Shown piece by piece: positions 35,838 through 48,902 of a stretch of DNA of 64,000 nt. Location of the stretch: the NCBI RefSeq assembly GCF_947179165.1, contig NC_077238.1, positions 44,933,293 to 44,997,292 on the forward strand, read 5' to 3'. The number at the start of each line of letters is the position of its first letter. The first letter of the stretch is position 1. A model generated the notes under the pieces. It saw only the letters and a list, made by a program, of their open reading frames with translations. It did not search any database and was not told the origin of the DNA. The stretch comes from Solanum dulcamara. Its lineage: Eukaryota; Streptophyta; Magnoliopsida; Solanales; Solanaceae. Position numbers and translations under genes: made by a program.

Positions 35838-38800
35838 TCACTTCATCATATCCGCTTTCGCTTCCCATGTAACACTCTCTACTTGTTGATTTCTCCATAA
35901 TACCTTAACGGACGCAACCTCTTTGTTTCTTAACCTCTTCACATGCCGATATATAATTTCCATTGGAACTTCCTCATAAGTCAAGTTCTCTTCAACACTC
36001 ATATCTTCCAATTGCACAATAGAATTTGGGTTACTCAAAAACTTCCTCAACATCGACACACGAAATACTGAATGAACTATAGCCAACTCAAATGGAAATT
36101 ATAATTCATATTCTACCTTTCTAATATGCTTCAATATCTTATAGGTTCAAACATACCTAGGACTCAACTTCCCCTTCTTACCAAAATGCATAACACCCTT
36201 CATGGAATTGTTTTTAAATAGACCCAATTATCCTCATCAAACTCAAGCTCTCTTCTTCTACTATTCAAATAGGACTTTTGACGACTTTGAGCCGTCTTCA
36301 ACCTCTCTATTATGAGTTTCACCTTTTACATTAAATCCAATACCAAATAGGGACCAACAAATTTCATCTCACCTACTTCAAACCATTCCACCGAGGACCT
36401 ACACCTTCTACCATATAAAGCTTCAAAAGGAGCCATATGGATTCTAAAGTAATAACTATTGGTGTAGGCAAACTCAATCAAAGGTAGATGCTTATACCAA
36501 CTTCCTTTGAAATAAATGAACATTCTTCAACATGTCCTCTAAAGTTTGAACTGTTCTTTCAGCATGGCCATCAGTTTGAGGGTGAAAAATAGAAAACTTA
36601 ACTTTCATACCAAGCCACTTTTGGAATGACTTCTAAAAATGTGAGAAGAATTTAGTACCTCGATACGATATAATAGACAAGGGGACTCAACGAATTCGTA
36701 CCATCTCAAAAATATACAACTTAGCATAATCTTCGGCACTATAAGAAGTCGCAACCAGTAGAAAATGTGCCGAATTAGTCATTCCATCCACAACAACCCA
36801 AATAGAATCATGTTTCTCTTAGTACGAGGCAAATTCATCACAAAGTCCATATTTACATCTTCCCATTTCTAACTCAGAATCTCAATGTATTGAGCTAACC
36901 CTCTATATTTTTGATGCTCAACCTTCATTTATTGACAATTAGGACCCTTGTCACATAATCCTCTATAGCCTTCTTCTTACCATTCCACCAATACACTTAC
37001 CTTAAATCATGATACATCTTGGTGAATCCCGGATGAATCGAATACCAAGAGCTATGGGGCTTATCCAATATCAATTCCCTTAGACCATGAACATTGCATA
37101 CACATAACCGACCTTGATAATGAAGCACACCATCTCTCCTTGGGAAAAAGCCTCAACGGATTTTTGGCAACCTACTTCTTCAATTCAACCAACACCGGAT
37201 CATTATCTTGTTTAGCCATAACATACCCCATAAGAGACGATTACGAACTATTTTGAAAAGGGATGCCTCCATCATTGGAATCAACTAAATAAAAACCTAA
37301 ATGGGTCAATCTATGCACATCCTTAACCAACTCTTTCTTACCTTCTTCAACATGGGAGACACTATGAATGGACAATCTACTAAGTACATCGGCAATGCCA
37401 TTGGCTTTAATAGGATGGTATAATACACTTATAACATAGTCCTTCAATAATTTAAGTCATCTCCTTTGTCAAAGGTTAAAGTCCTTTTGCTTAAATACAT
37501 ATTGAAAACTCTTATGATTATTGAACACATCCACATGGACACCATAAATATAGTGTCTCCAAATCTTCAAGGCAAACACATCCGCCACTAGCTCTAAGTC
37601 ATGAGTCGTACAGTTCCTTTCTTGCACCTTAATTTGCCTAGAAGCATAGGATATCACCTTACCATGTTACATCAAAACTCCAGCAAGTACTATCCTTGAG
37701 GAGTTATAATAAATAACAAAATTGTCAGACCCTTTCATTAGAGTCAAAATAGAAGTGGTAGTAAGACAATCTTTCAACTCTTGGAAACTCTTCTCACAAG
37801 CTCCCAACCATTGGAACTTCACTTTCTTTTGGGTCAACTTGGTCAAAGGCAAAGGGATTGATGAGAAACCTTCCAAAAACCTTCTATAGTATCCGCCTAG
37901 GCCAAGAAGCATCTAATATCCAAAGGAGACAATGGTCTTGGCCAATTCTTCACCCCCTCCATTTTCTTTGGATCAACCTTAATTCCATCACTAGACATCA
38001 CATGGCTAAGAGATGCAATTTCCCTCAGTCAATACTCACACTTATTAAACTTGGAAAATTGTTGCTTGTCTCTTAAAGTTTGCAACACAATCCTCAAATG
38101 ATTTGACATGCTCCTCTTTATTCTGAGAGTAAACCAAAATATCATCAATAAACACAAACACAAACATGTCTAAGTATTGCATCAATACCCTATTCATCCA
38201 GTCCATAAAGGTTGCAAGGGTGTTGGTTAGTTGAAATGACATGACTAAGAATTTATAATGGTCGTACCTTTTTTGAAATGTTATTTTAGGAATATCACAC
38301 TCCCTTACCCTTAGTTGGTGATAACTAAAATGGAGATCAATCTTTGAGAAGTAAATTGCCCCTTGCAATTGGACAACCAAATCATCTATTTTCAAAATTG
38401 GATAATTATTCTTTATGGTCACTTTGTTCAATTGCTGGTAGTCAATACACATATGATGAGAACCATCTTGTTTCCTCACAAATAAAATGGGAGCACCTTA
38501 TATGGATATCTTGGTTTAATAAAACCCTTATCCAATAATTTTTTCAATTGATCTTTTAACTCTTGTAGTTTCATCAAAGTCATTCGATAAGGAGGAATAG
38601 AAATAGGTTGAGTTTTGGAAAGAAGGTCTATTCCAAAGTCAATTTTTCTTTTGGGAGGAACACTAGGTAGATCCTCAGGAAACACATCCGAAAACTCACT
38701 AATAATAGGGACCGACTCTAAAGTAGATGCTTCAGAATTAGTATCCCCAACCTATACAAGATGGTAAATGCAATTCATGAAAAACATTTTTTGAGATTTA
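35838..38800 (-). pseudogene. G3 RT-RNase H-integrase pseudogene
   Basis: Read leftward. Linker 38685-38476 (FPEDLPSVPPKRKIDFGIDL). RT 38479-38045, with the catalytic FIDD box intact at 38141-38152 and [11 protein letters not shown] close to the usual PFGLTNAPATF. RNase H 37912-37241 with WLGACEKSFQELK, VISYASRQIKVQERNCTTHD and ADVLSRLSIHSV. Integrase from about 37240 to 35838, with FEALYGRRCRSSVEWFEVGE, then the C-terminal block VHSVFRVSMLRKFL and RNKEVASVKVLWRNQQVESV ending at 35838. The order is that of Ty3/gypsy. Stops and frameshifts separate the blocks, for example at 38476 and 37469, so no single protein is made. The integrase tail fits Tekay/Del-type chromoviruses. Confidence 0.92.
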
Positions 38801-39190
38801 AGGCATGAAATGAATTAACCCTTAAACATAGAATTACTACACTTCCATTCTAGGATCGGCTCATTTAGAAATTGAAACTTAACCACTCGGGTTCTACAAT
38901 CAATAAAAGCATAACATACATGTAGATGATCCATACCAAGGATAACATAGAAATCAATCATATCAAGTTCAACTAGATCACATAAATTAACTTTATGGAA
39001 AGCTGAAACCAGACAATATCTATAGACTCTCTGAGCCACAACCGACTCACCTACGGGAGTATAAATGGTAAAAGGATCCAACAATATTTTAAGACTAACA
39101 TCAATTAGCCATATAAGGAGTAAAAAAAGATAAATTTGCACCCACATCAAGTAAGGCATAAATATCATAGTAAATAAACCCGTAACATAG
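38801..39190 (-). pseudogene. G3 protease, second part (after the LINE insertion)
   Basis: The minus strand gives LLDPFTIYTPVGESVVAQRV, VELDMIDFYVILGMDHLHVC and AFIDCRTRVVKFQF, blocks of the gypsy aspartic protease. In an adjacent frame ALLDVGANLSF carries the active-site region, with DVG where D(S/T/P)G is usual. It ends at the LINE junction; the preceding residues continue at 46599-46640. Confidence 0.88.
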
Positions 39191-39699
39191 ATAATCTCTC
39201 TCTAAAACTTCTCTCTAAAAAAGGCTCTGAAGAAGAAGCACAACTAGGCCTAACGACTATTTGGGGTGGACTTACCTCCCGAAGTTGATAAATTTTGTTC
39301 AAAAGATCAAGTCATAGATCTTCTTGAGAAAAACAAAACCTAAGTAGAATTACCCTATAATTCCATTCCTAGCTCCTAAAATTTTCAAATCAGTCTGACG
39401 ATCACTGTGTGCATCTCTGAAGAGAAACTATTGTGGGCTTAGAAAATTCTTTATAAATCACAAAATGATTTGATTAAAGTAATTCCAAGTACCGAGAATT
39501 AATCCTCACCTACTAAGCTACCATCTTATAAAAAATCGGCTAATTGCTCCTTCCCAATTAAGAGAACTAATGAGGCGATTATTAGGGGAATTTCCTCCAA
39601 ATCTCCAGAGAGTCACCCAATAATTTGACCATGTTCTAAGGTTGTTCCAACCAAATTTATCACTGGACTTTATCACCAGTTTAAAGTGCATCCATTTAT

Positions 39700-42525
39700 A
39701 CCTATCTGACCAATTTCCACGATGGGATTGATACTAGGGAGAATTCTGGTGAGGTCACCGAAGCTCAAGTGAAAAATATTAACCAAGATCAATATCAAAA
39801 GGATCACCACACTGAGATTAATCTCCCTAGCACAATAATTGCATTCAAATCCTCTCAAGGTGGATTGAAGGAGAAACTTGGTCTTTTTAACAATGTAAAA
39901 GCTCATATTCTGAACATAGGAGGCCAATTCACTAAGGTATTAAAATCCCAAGATCAATTGCTGCAATAAGGTAATCAATCTTCATTGCAAAAATAACATA
40001 TAAATGATGATATTGATGGAAAGTATAATTTAGAGCTCGTGAAGAATGACAAGGAAAAAAATCAATGCAAAGGGTCCTAAAACTAATCACAATAGTCCTA
40101 AGGCATTAACTCAAGCTAGGTTCCCCAAGATATTGTTGATCTAACCTGTTCTATGCAGCATAGAGATTATTTGTGTAAGGTTGGTAAGAATTTTGCATCT
40201 AATAAGGTTATATAGGTTAAGGATGACAAAGATAATAATCATGTTGAGAGAAGTACTCAAGCCACTGAAAATCAGAATGCCTCCCCCCTGATTTTACCAA
40301 GTTGACTTCCAACATTGAAAAACACTCTAACCATAATCAAAACTCCAAATAGCAGTCCCCTCAGAATAGCTCCACTAAGGTCCCTAATTCCAATCCAAAC
40401 AGCTTTTCCAAATCCAAATTAATTCCTAAGCATAGTCCCTTTACCATTGTGCATTCCTATGCTACTAGGTTGAGAGCCAATCAATCTAAGAATGAAACTC
40501 CAATTGAGATTAGTAAGCCTAAATTTACTACTAGGCAAGGCCTTCCAATAGTTATTTTTAAAAAAGAGGATTTTATGGTCAAGTTAGCTGCTAGGTGTAA
40601 GTTCACTTTGGCTGGAAATTTTTCTAACACCCTGCCAAAAATTGAGCTCATTAGGAAAAGCTTTATTCAACAAGCTAAATTGACTGGAGGTGTCAAGATT
40701 TCTCATTTCAATGCTTGACATCTATATTGACTTAGATAATAAGGACTATCATATCTCTATTTGGAAAAAACAAAAGATGTATACAGATGATCAACTTATG
40801 AGGATGCAAGTACGGACTCCTACTTTTTCTCCTAAAAAAGAGACCCCTATAGTTCCTACTTGGGTCACTTTGCCTGAGCTCCCTTGGCACTTCTACAATA
40901 ATGAGTTTCTATCACCTATTTTAGATCCTATAGGCAAGAACCTTTACTTGGATATTTCTTCTATTTAGAAGAGCATAGGTAGTGTGACTAAAGTCAGGAT
41001 GCAGCTAGACCTAACAAAAGAAATACCCCATATATGGATGGGGTTTGATGAAGATGATTTTACAGTTGGAAGGTGGGAAGCCATTTAATATAATGGCTTA
41101 CCTGACTACTACTCCTACTACAAACATCAAGGTCAGATGGAATAAGTCTGCACAGTTAAAAAATAGATGAGGAAGAAAAAAGAAGAAAAGATGTAGAAGC
41201 CGCCAAGAAAGCCAAAAACAAGCAGGTGGTAGAAACAAATAATCAGGTATCCCCTCAAACTAACAATAATAATATTGATACTATTAATGTTGTTACTAGT
41301 AATGTAGGTAAAAATGAGAACCAACTAGTAAAGCTACATGTGAAAGAGAACAGGCAAGAAGGAGACTGGCAAGCTCAAAAAAAGGAAAACCAAAGAAATC
41401 ATAATCAAGGAGAGCAACAAAATAAGCTGAATAGCTCTCAGATGAATTAGCAACAGCATAACAACAAGACACCTAAGGAACAACAAAGTGATCCTTCCAA
41501 TGTCCTTGAAGGTGTTAGTTATGTAGAAGACCAAAAACAAATGTAAAATGGTAAAAACAAAGAAAAGAAATGACAAACTAAGATCTGTAATTTAAAGATC
41601 ACCAATGCCGGCAATAAGGAAAGGATTATTCACTGAGGTATTCACTCAAAAGCTCCCAAAAAGAACAATGTTGATCCTGGAGTACAGGAACAAACCCTCA
41701 ATCCCCATGTTATTATTGTTGAAAGTGATGATGTTGTGTCCCCATCCCTAAATCCCATTTATGTTAATACTGCTGCTGTAGCTGATAAGGTGATGATGGT
41801 TTGAAGGAGAGCCTTGCTAACTTGCAGAAAGGGGAACCAAAAGAGAGTGGAAATTATCTCATGATGTGCGTGAGAACCAATCAACTAACCATAAGACAGA
41901 CTTTAGAGCCCTTGCAACTACTAATTTTCAGCAAATAAAATTCAAAGAAACATGTTTAGAACAAAAATGCAGATACTGCTACTATTCCTAATCAAAATTA
42001 GACCAAAGGCTCAATAGCCAAGGACATGGGATCAGTGGTATGGGTTCTACATCAAAAAATAATAAGTTGAGTAAGAAGAGAAGAGACTCTATCAAAAATA
42101 AAATGGAAGAGCAGAAAAATAGTTTTAGTATGGAAGAAAAATCTAATAGGAATAGTGGTAAACTTCAGCAACTAAAATCTCCTGATAATAGCATCACTAA
42201 ATGTACCCTTAGCCCTACTTCTGTGATCAATGCTGAATTTGATGAGTATGGGGTTCTTGACTTTGAGAATGAAGTTGATAAGGATAATCAATCTGAGGGA
42301 GAAAGGAAAGAGGGTGATGAGTTGAGTGAACATCTCATTAAAGAATTTAGCCCCTCCAGTGATAATGGTTTAGAAGGGGAGCTACAACATGTTACCGATA
42401 GCCAAGGACTCTCTCCCAAAGGTATTTATAACATAAGATTTACCACTAAAACATCCAAACCTACTAGTTCTGTCCCTACAGGTAGACCCAACACAAGACT
42501 TTTTCAATCCAAAATTCCCCAATGA
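39700..42525 (+). pseudogene. LINE ORF1 (gag-like, DUF4283-type) pseudogene
   Basis: Segments lie on the plus strand in shifting frames. 39769-39969 and 40449-40718 give a polar region, then MVKLAARCKFTLAGNFSNTL, the start of the DUF4283-type RNA-binding domain of plant L1 ORF1. 40690-40968 continues with TWVTLPELPWHFYNNEFLSP and ILDPIGKNLYLDISS. After a stop, VRMQLDLTKEIPHIWMGFDE and a decayed zinc knuckle (YYSYYKHQGQME, with Cys replaced by Tyr) follow to about 41150. The C-terminal 1.3 kb is Lys/Ser/Asn-rich; its longest open piece is 42040-42525 (161 codons). The last codons end in TGA at 42523-42525, overlapping the ORF2 start. Confidence 0.85.
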
Positions 42526-45500
42526 TTTGTACAATCATAAGGAATGTATGAGGTATTAATACCCAGGTTCCATGGAAAGTCTTAAAACCATTAAAATATC
42601 CATCAAATTTCTCTTATTGCCGTCTTGGAACCTTTTTCTAAAAACTCACAAATCCATAGTTTTCATGTTTTGTGTCCACACAAGTACATCAATACTTTTG
42701 TGTATGCAAAGTGTAAAGATACTCTTAGAATACATTTATGGGATAAGTTTCTACACCATGCTAACACCAACTATCCTTGGTGCACTATGGGATACTTTAA
42801 TGTCATAACTACCCCTGAATAGAAACTAGGAAGTGTATCTTAGAATATGGTTAAAAGTTTTGAGTTTATAAGTATGTTTGAAGCTTGTGGGATCATGGAT
42901 CTTGGTTTTAGTGGTCGGAAGCTTACTTGGTCTAATCTGAGGGGTATTCACTTCAGGATTTGGAAGAGACTTGATAGAGCCACGGTGACTGACTAATGGC
43001 TTGAAACTATGCCTATACTTCCATATCTTATTTACCCTTTGTAGGATCATATCATTGTCCCCTCCTTATGGAAGCGGTGGAGAAGTAGAATGATTCCATC
43101 AAATATTTAAAATTTCTTAATTGTTGGACTGATCATCCCTCATTTTTAGATATTGCTGGTAGTTGCTAGAATAGGAAAATTGATAGTAATCCAATGTGGA
43201 TTTTTCATCAAAAAATGAAGAGATTGTCTGCCTTTCTAAACTTTTTGGTCCATGAAGAGTTTGCTGATATATATACTCAGGTCAAAGAATATGAGGAAAA
43301 ATTTAGAGTTTCTTAAGATAAACTCATCAATATGAACTCAAATCCAAATAGAGTTATCCTTCATGCCATCAATGTTGAGTATATAATTTTTTTGAAAAGG
43401 AAGGATTATGTGCTCAAACAAAATACTTAGCTCCAATAGTTCAAAGAAGGGGATATTAACTCTAAATACTTTCATTCTTTGAACGGGGGAAGGAAAAGGA
43501 AGTTGTATATTCACAAAATTCAAGATGAGGATGGTAATTGGTTGCAAGGTGATGACATTATTGCAAATGCTACCTGTGATCACTTCAAACATATTTTTAC
43601 TAGTAAGGAGGAATATATTTAGGAGGAAATTTTAGACTGCATTTCTAGAATGATCACAGATGAACAAAACAATCACCTACAAGCTTTACCTACCCTGGAA
43701 GAAGTAAAGAATGTTGTTTTCTTCATGAATACTAATTTAGCTGCAAGGCCTAATGGAATAAATGGACATTTCTTCCAAGTGTGATGGAACATTATTAGTG
43801 TTGATCTGATGGAAGTTATTCACTCCTTTTTTTTGACACATCATGCCTGAGTTTTTGTCTCAAGGATGTTTGGTTCTACTCCCAAAAGTAGACCATCCTA
43901 ACAAGTTATCTGAGTTTAGACCCATTAGCCTTAGTAATTTCACCAACAAGATCAGTTCAAAACTTCTTTGCCTCAGACTTTCTCCTATTTTACCCAACCT
44001 GATATCCTTGAACCAATTTGGTTTTGCTAAGAATAGGAGCATTCCTGAGAGAATAATGTAGGATCAGAAAATCATTCATTAGATAAAAAAGCCTAACATT
44101 GGAGGAAATGTGGTCATCAATCTAGACATGGTAAAGGTATATGATAAGGTATCTTAGTCCTATATTTAACTTGTTCTCAGAAGGATGGGTTTTGGTGAAA
44201 TCTTCAATGACATGACTTGGAGGATTATTAATAATAACTGGTATTCTGTGATTGTAAATGGTTCAAGGCATAACTTCTTTCATTCAACAAGAGGTCTCAA
44301 ATAGGGTGATCCTTTTTCCCCTGCTCTTTTTATTTTAGGAGCTAAGGTATTCTCCAGATAGATGAATAGACTTTCCTATAATCCTCACTATCATGGTTTT
44401 TACATGGAAAGGAATGGACCCCAGATAAACCACCGCAGCTTTGCAGATGATTTAATTATCTTTACTTCTGGAAGAAGTTCCTCTCTCGCTAATCTTGAAA
44501 ACTCTTACTACTTATGAGCTAGTATCTGCTCAACCCATCAACAGAGGTAAAAGCCATTTCATGGTTCCTACTAATGCTTTCAAACTTACTGTGGACAGAA
44601 TTAAAAAGTATACTAGTTTCACTCAGAAAATGAGCCCTATCAACTACTTGGGATGTCCACTCTATATTAGGAATGCAGTCATTTTCCCATCCATTTGTTA
44701 TTAGTCATTTCCCCTCTTAAAATCACTCTCAAACATATTCAAACCCTTACCCCATTACCAAAAAGTGGTATATTGGTTAGTCCCTTACATGGAAGCACAT
44801 GATGACTAACATGCATAAAATATAGCCTCATATTTAATGGAAATTGTATTCATGTTCTTATTTATTTTGGTGGGATGACTGGTTAGGAACTGGACCTTTA
44901 TCTAGATTCATAAGTGGTTCTCTTAGACCTAACAACATTAAAGTCTCAGCTTTCTTAAATAATAGACTATAGGATATGGATAGGGTCACCCTCAAACAAC
45001 TCCCCCTCAGCTTTTCCTTCTTATTTTAGCTAACCAGTTCCAATACTAGCCACTAATTCCTGATCATCCAATCTGGAAACTCAACAGTGATGGAAACTTC
45101 AGTTGTGCTATAGCTTGGAATCTCATAAGGGACAAGAGGAGCAAAATTATGATGAACTCTCATACTTGGCATAAATTCATACGCTTCAAATGTTGTTTTC
45201 AGATGTGGAGAAATCTTAGAGGGAAGATTCCAATTAATAAAAAAATAATCAGTTTTGGCCAAAATCCTAATGAATGTTATAGTTGCTATACTCTAGGCCA
45301 AGACACAATTGAGCACACCATCTTGACTGGCAACTTTACTAAGTTTATATGTAAGTATTTTGCTAATTCATTGGGTAATAGCGCTGATTTTACTCCTCTA
45401 AGAAGTATGATTATGAGGTGGTGGAACTCCAAGTACACTAATGATTCTCAGAAATTAGTACTTTAGTCTAATCCTATTTTTATTTGTTAGAACTTGTGGA

Positions 45501-46215
45501 TGAATAAATGTGTAGTTAAGTATGGAGGAAAATACTCAAATACTTCAAGAGTGATTTATTCAGTGTATGAGGATACCTTCAACTTGCTATCCACTATTTT
45601 TTCCTATATGAAGTGGTCTACTAACTGGAAGGACCTGGTCCTTTTGGTGGAAACTTGCAACCATCTCACTATGGTGATCGGTGTTAACTGGATTAAACCA
45701 CCTCATAGATTAGTCAAATTAAACATTGCTGGCAGTGCTTTAGAGAACCCAGGTAAGATTGGAGCTAGAGGAATCCTTAGGGATAGTCAAGATGATTTCA
45801 TCTATGCTTTTGCTACACCACTGGGGAAAGAACCAATAATCAAGCAGAGGTTGAAGCATCTATATTTGGTCTTTCATGGTGCCTGAATCTTGGTTACTCT
45901 AAGGTGATCCTAGAAGTAGATTTTTAATTGCTTGTTTAGTGGATCAAACACACAGCCAAACTTACTTGGCAAATACATCATCTTCTGGACAAGCTCAAAA
46001 ACATAACCAATCAATTCCAAACATTCAAATGTAGGAATACCTAGAGGGAAGCAAATGTTACATCTGATGTTCTCTCTAAACACAGCCACCAGTGCACCGT
46101 CCCTCAACTTTACTTTACCATAAAACAACTTCTAAAGGAGGCAAGGGAATACTTTGAATTGGAAATGACCAATTTTAGAAGAAAGAAGTTGAAAAGAATC
46201 ATGAAACCACCATGA
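42522..46215 (+). pseudogene. LINE ORF2 (endonuclease-RT-RNase H) pseudogene
   Basis: ATG at 42522 shares four bases (ATGA) with the ORF1 stop and leads into RNV*GINTQVPWK, a decayed form of the W-N-(V/C)-R-G-(L/I)-N opening of the APE endonuclease. Endonuclease: 42625-42822, with AVLEP-like and GYFNVI (GDFN decayed). RT: about 43680-44720, with PKVDHPNKLSEFRPISLSNF at 43843 on and the catalytic FADD box at 44440-44451, then SPINYLGCPLYIRN. Zinc-binding region near 45150-45400 with CYSCYTLGQDTIEHTI, last Cys lost. RNase H: about 45680-46090 with GARGILRDSQDDFIYAFATP, then EVDF and TSDVLSKHSHQC. Numerous stops interrupt it. A C-terminal RNase H is known for a subset of plant L1 elements. Confidence 0.9.
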
Positions 46216-46598
46216 GATCTCTTGCATCATTTTTTTGGTATTACTATATTTCTTCAACAAGGTTTTTTCTTTGGTTAGTCATAGCTTTTTTGAAAATTTT
46301 TAGTTAGGGTACTTTTGTAAAGGGGAGAGTCTCCCTTATAATGCTTTATTAGATTCTATGTACTGAGATAAGTCCTCTCTTCTAGGTATTTAGAGTCTAG
46401 GTTTCATTTTATTGTATTGAGGATGAGTTAACCGACCTTAGTAGGTTGGCCGGCTTATGAACCATCATATGATCAGAGGTAAAGTTTTATGTCCCCCTTC
46501 TTGTCCTTTTGCACTTTGTTATTAATGTTAAGGCTTGGGAGTGTTGCTCAGCCCCTGACCCCTCGAAGGGTTGTTAAAAAAAAAATAAAAAAAAAAGA
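46216..46598 (+). other. LINE 3' untranslated region and poly(A) tail
   Basis: After the last RNase H codons the sequence is non-coding and contains GGCCGGCTTATGAACC. It then ends TTGTTAAAAAAAAAATAAA with more A to 46598. The tail fixes (+) orientation. Confidence 0.9.
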
Positions 46599-47264
46599 TA
46601 CGTAACATACCGGTAACACCATTTGGACTTTCCTCTACCTCTTGCCTAGCATGAAGATCATAGAACCAATTATTGCATTGACCACCTCTTCATTGAGCTT
46701 GGTAACATTATTTTACTTGGTCTCCATGAGCTACTTGGCCTTGAAGATAACCTTTTTTAACTCTACACTCCTTAGTATGATGATCCATCTTAACACATCT
46801 ATAGCACATATTCCTTCCTGCTAGACATTCTCCCTTATGACTCTTCCCACACTTCTTGCATGCGGGGTAGCTTGGCCATTTGGGACTCCTCCTTGAGGCT
46901 TAGGGTTGGGCACTCTACCCTCTTAAAACCTTGGAGTAGGAGCATTGGAAGGACCTTTACTTGAATACCTTAGGCAAAATTAAGGATGCCTACCACTTTC
47001 AGACCTAGCATGAGAGGAATCACCACCATCGGCCCTTGCCCTTTTGGACACTCTAGATTTCTCCCTTAGCTTATCATCCTATATTTTCTCCACATAGGTC
47101 ATGATTCTAGATATATCCATTTCCCAAATCAATATGACTGTCTTGTATTCCTTAGACACTAAATCTGACACACCCAACACGAACTTGCTCATACGAGCTC
47201 TCGGGTTGGTAATCCTAAACGGAGCATACTTTGACAATTGGGTGAACTTGAGGGCATATGTACA
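46599..47264 (-). pseudogene. G3 gag C-terminal half and start of protease
   Basis: On the minus strand, 47264-47079 gives TYALKFTQLSKYAPFRITNP, RARMSKFVLGVSDLVSKEYK and EMDISRIMTYVEKI, the gypsy gag core. Two zinc motifs follow at about 46870-46775: CKKCGKSHKGEC, then CYRCVKMDHHTKEC (C-x2-C-x4-H-x4-C), the usual pair of this lineage. The sequence ends EESPNGVTGMLRI at 46599, the protease lead-in, where the LINE interrupts. The N-terminal third of gag is deleted: at about 47260 the frame runs directly into LTR sequence. Confidence 0.88.
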
Positions 47265-48897
47265 TTGGATGTATGACCAATGAGATGAAAATAAGTATGA
47301 CTTAAAAATCATTTTCAATCACATAAAAACTTGTGGTCATTGCATCATAAAACTTCATATTTAAACTTACATCTTTGTGTATAACTTGTGTGGGATAAGT
47401 CCTTTAACCGACATCTAAGACCATACGAACTATAACATAAAATCCAATGTAACTCTCACATCGAGAAGAGAGAGGATACTTTCTAAGGTAGACTCCACAA
47501 TAACATCTTAACATCATGATATATATGTAGATCCACTAGCTAGGTTATAAAGGGAACCTACGAGGGCAACGTAGTTTGGCACTTTAGGTTGTTACTAGGA
47601 TTTCCTTGGGTAACAAACAATTGGTTACCGGACCGAACCCCACCTAAAAGTGCTTTCGGTGTTTATTCAATATGCCAATGGAATTCATTAAAATATTAAT
47701 GCATCATCAATAACATCATCATAAAACTAGTAATAAGAGTAGCTCGTTAACTTAGTGATTCATCAAAATCCATAAACTTTGGTGAGAATTGTCCGTATCA
47801 TCATTTAATCATGATTGTGTGAGAATTGTACTTATCATACCTTAATACCTCCTTGAATCATCATTATAACTTTCATAAATCTCAAACTTCTTTCATAGAA
47901 GCTTTCATTAAAAATCTTAATCATAATTCTTGAAAATTATCATTGGAACTTACTTTATGCATGGAAAATTTTAACAACTTGAAATTATGTAATTAATGTA
48001 GAATCACACTTATGATGATCATTAAAGAAAATTAAAAATATAATTGAAATAACACAATACAATTCATCAATCTAGGGTTAGAAAAAATAATTAAAACTGA
48101 AGAGATTTTGAGGAAAAACCATAGGACTCCATGGAGGAAAGGAACCCATGGATCAAATCCCACATACGTTGGTTAATTAAACTCTAAAATTGAGAAGGAG
48201 ACTTGAGTTCTTGAAATCCTAACTTTAATAGTAGGAGAGCACCTTGGGAGGAAATCTTGATTGCCTTGGAGAATTCTTAGAGAATGATTTAGAATAGGAG
48301 GGGATTTTGAAGTGTTGGCTAGTTATAGGTTTTGAACATTGCCATAAAAGTGTCTAGATTCATTTAACCGAAATTAGGAAAAGACCACAATATCCCTCAT
48401 TAATTAATCTCAGAAAACTCTATGATCTGACTTCTATGAGTCATAATAAGGTCTATAAATTATAGACTTGATTCACTCTGTAGGGTCTAAGAAAACCCTG
48501 AGATTCTGAGTCTCAGATCTTTACCTACGATTTATGTTTATGACTCATCATTGGGTCTACGAATCGTAAACCTTATTCATCCTTCAACCTCAAAAACTTA
48601 CAAAATGTGAGATTTCCTGATTCTCTAAAGTTCCTCTACAATTCAATATTATGAGTCGTCGGCTGGTCTACGAGTCATCAACTTGACTGGTAGACTTCCC
48701 CTCAGACTTAACCACTCTTCCTTTCTTTATACTAACCCTACGAGTCATTCATATGACTTGTAGGAGTACCTATGACATGTAGGTTGAGTTGTGGACTTGA
48801 GGACAATCCAAATTTCTAAGAGTCGTGGACTTAAGGACAGTCCAATTTCTTTCTTGAATTTTCCCTCTTTTCATCTTTCAAATTTTGGGTTCTTACA
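47260..48897 (-). repeat. G3 5' LTR, truncated at its 3' end
   Basis: Ends in plus reading TGGGTTCTTACA at 48897, with flank ATACT. It follows 34170-35558 of the 3' LTR. About 0.46 kb of LTR 3' end (the counterpart of 33705-34170), plus the primer site and gag start, are absent. Both sequences share ATATGTACAT-like sequence at the join. Confidence 0.82.
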
Positions 48898-48902
48898 ATA
48901 CT

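Larger units (their letters stand above)
39191..46598 (+). mobile_element. Full-length-sized L1-type LINE with poly(A) and target duplication
   Basis: A 7.4 kb non-LTR element inserted in G3 protease. It ends in an A-rich tail at 46572-46598. The left flank has CGTAACATA at about 39181-39189 and the right flank has the same CGTAACATA at about 46602-46610. The G3 reading VTGMLRI resumes at once to the right, so the empty site can be inferred. Order: 5' leader, ORF1, ORF2 (endonuclease, RT, zinc motif, RNase H), 3' leader, tail. Confidence 0.92.
33705..48897 (-). mobile_element. G3: gypsy (chromovirus-like) retrotransposon
   Basis: A (-) element bounded by perfect 5-bp duplications ATACT at 33700-33704 and ATACT at 48898-48902. 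Order on its own strand: 5' LTR remnant (48897 to about 47260), gag with zinc knuckles, protease (split by a LINE), RT, RNase H, integrase, 3' LTR (35558-33705). The end of the 5' LTR, the primer site and the gag N-terminus are deleted. All coding modules carry stops or shifts. Confidence 0.88.

Noticed and set aside
39769..40968. Host DUF4283 or zinc-knuckle gene
   Set aside because: It is bounded by the LINE target duplication and poly(A) tail and is followed by LINE ORF2.
42040..42525. Independent 161-codon host gene
   Set aside because: It is the Lys/Ser-rich C-terminal part of LINE ORF1, ending at the ORF2 start.
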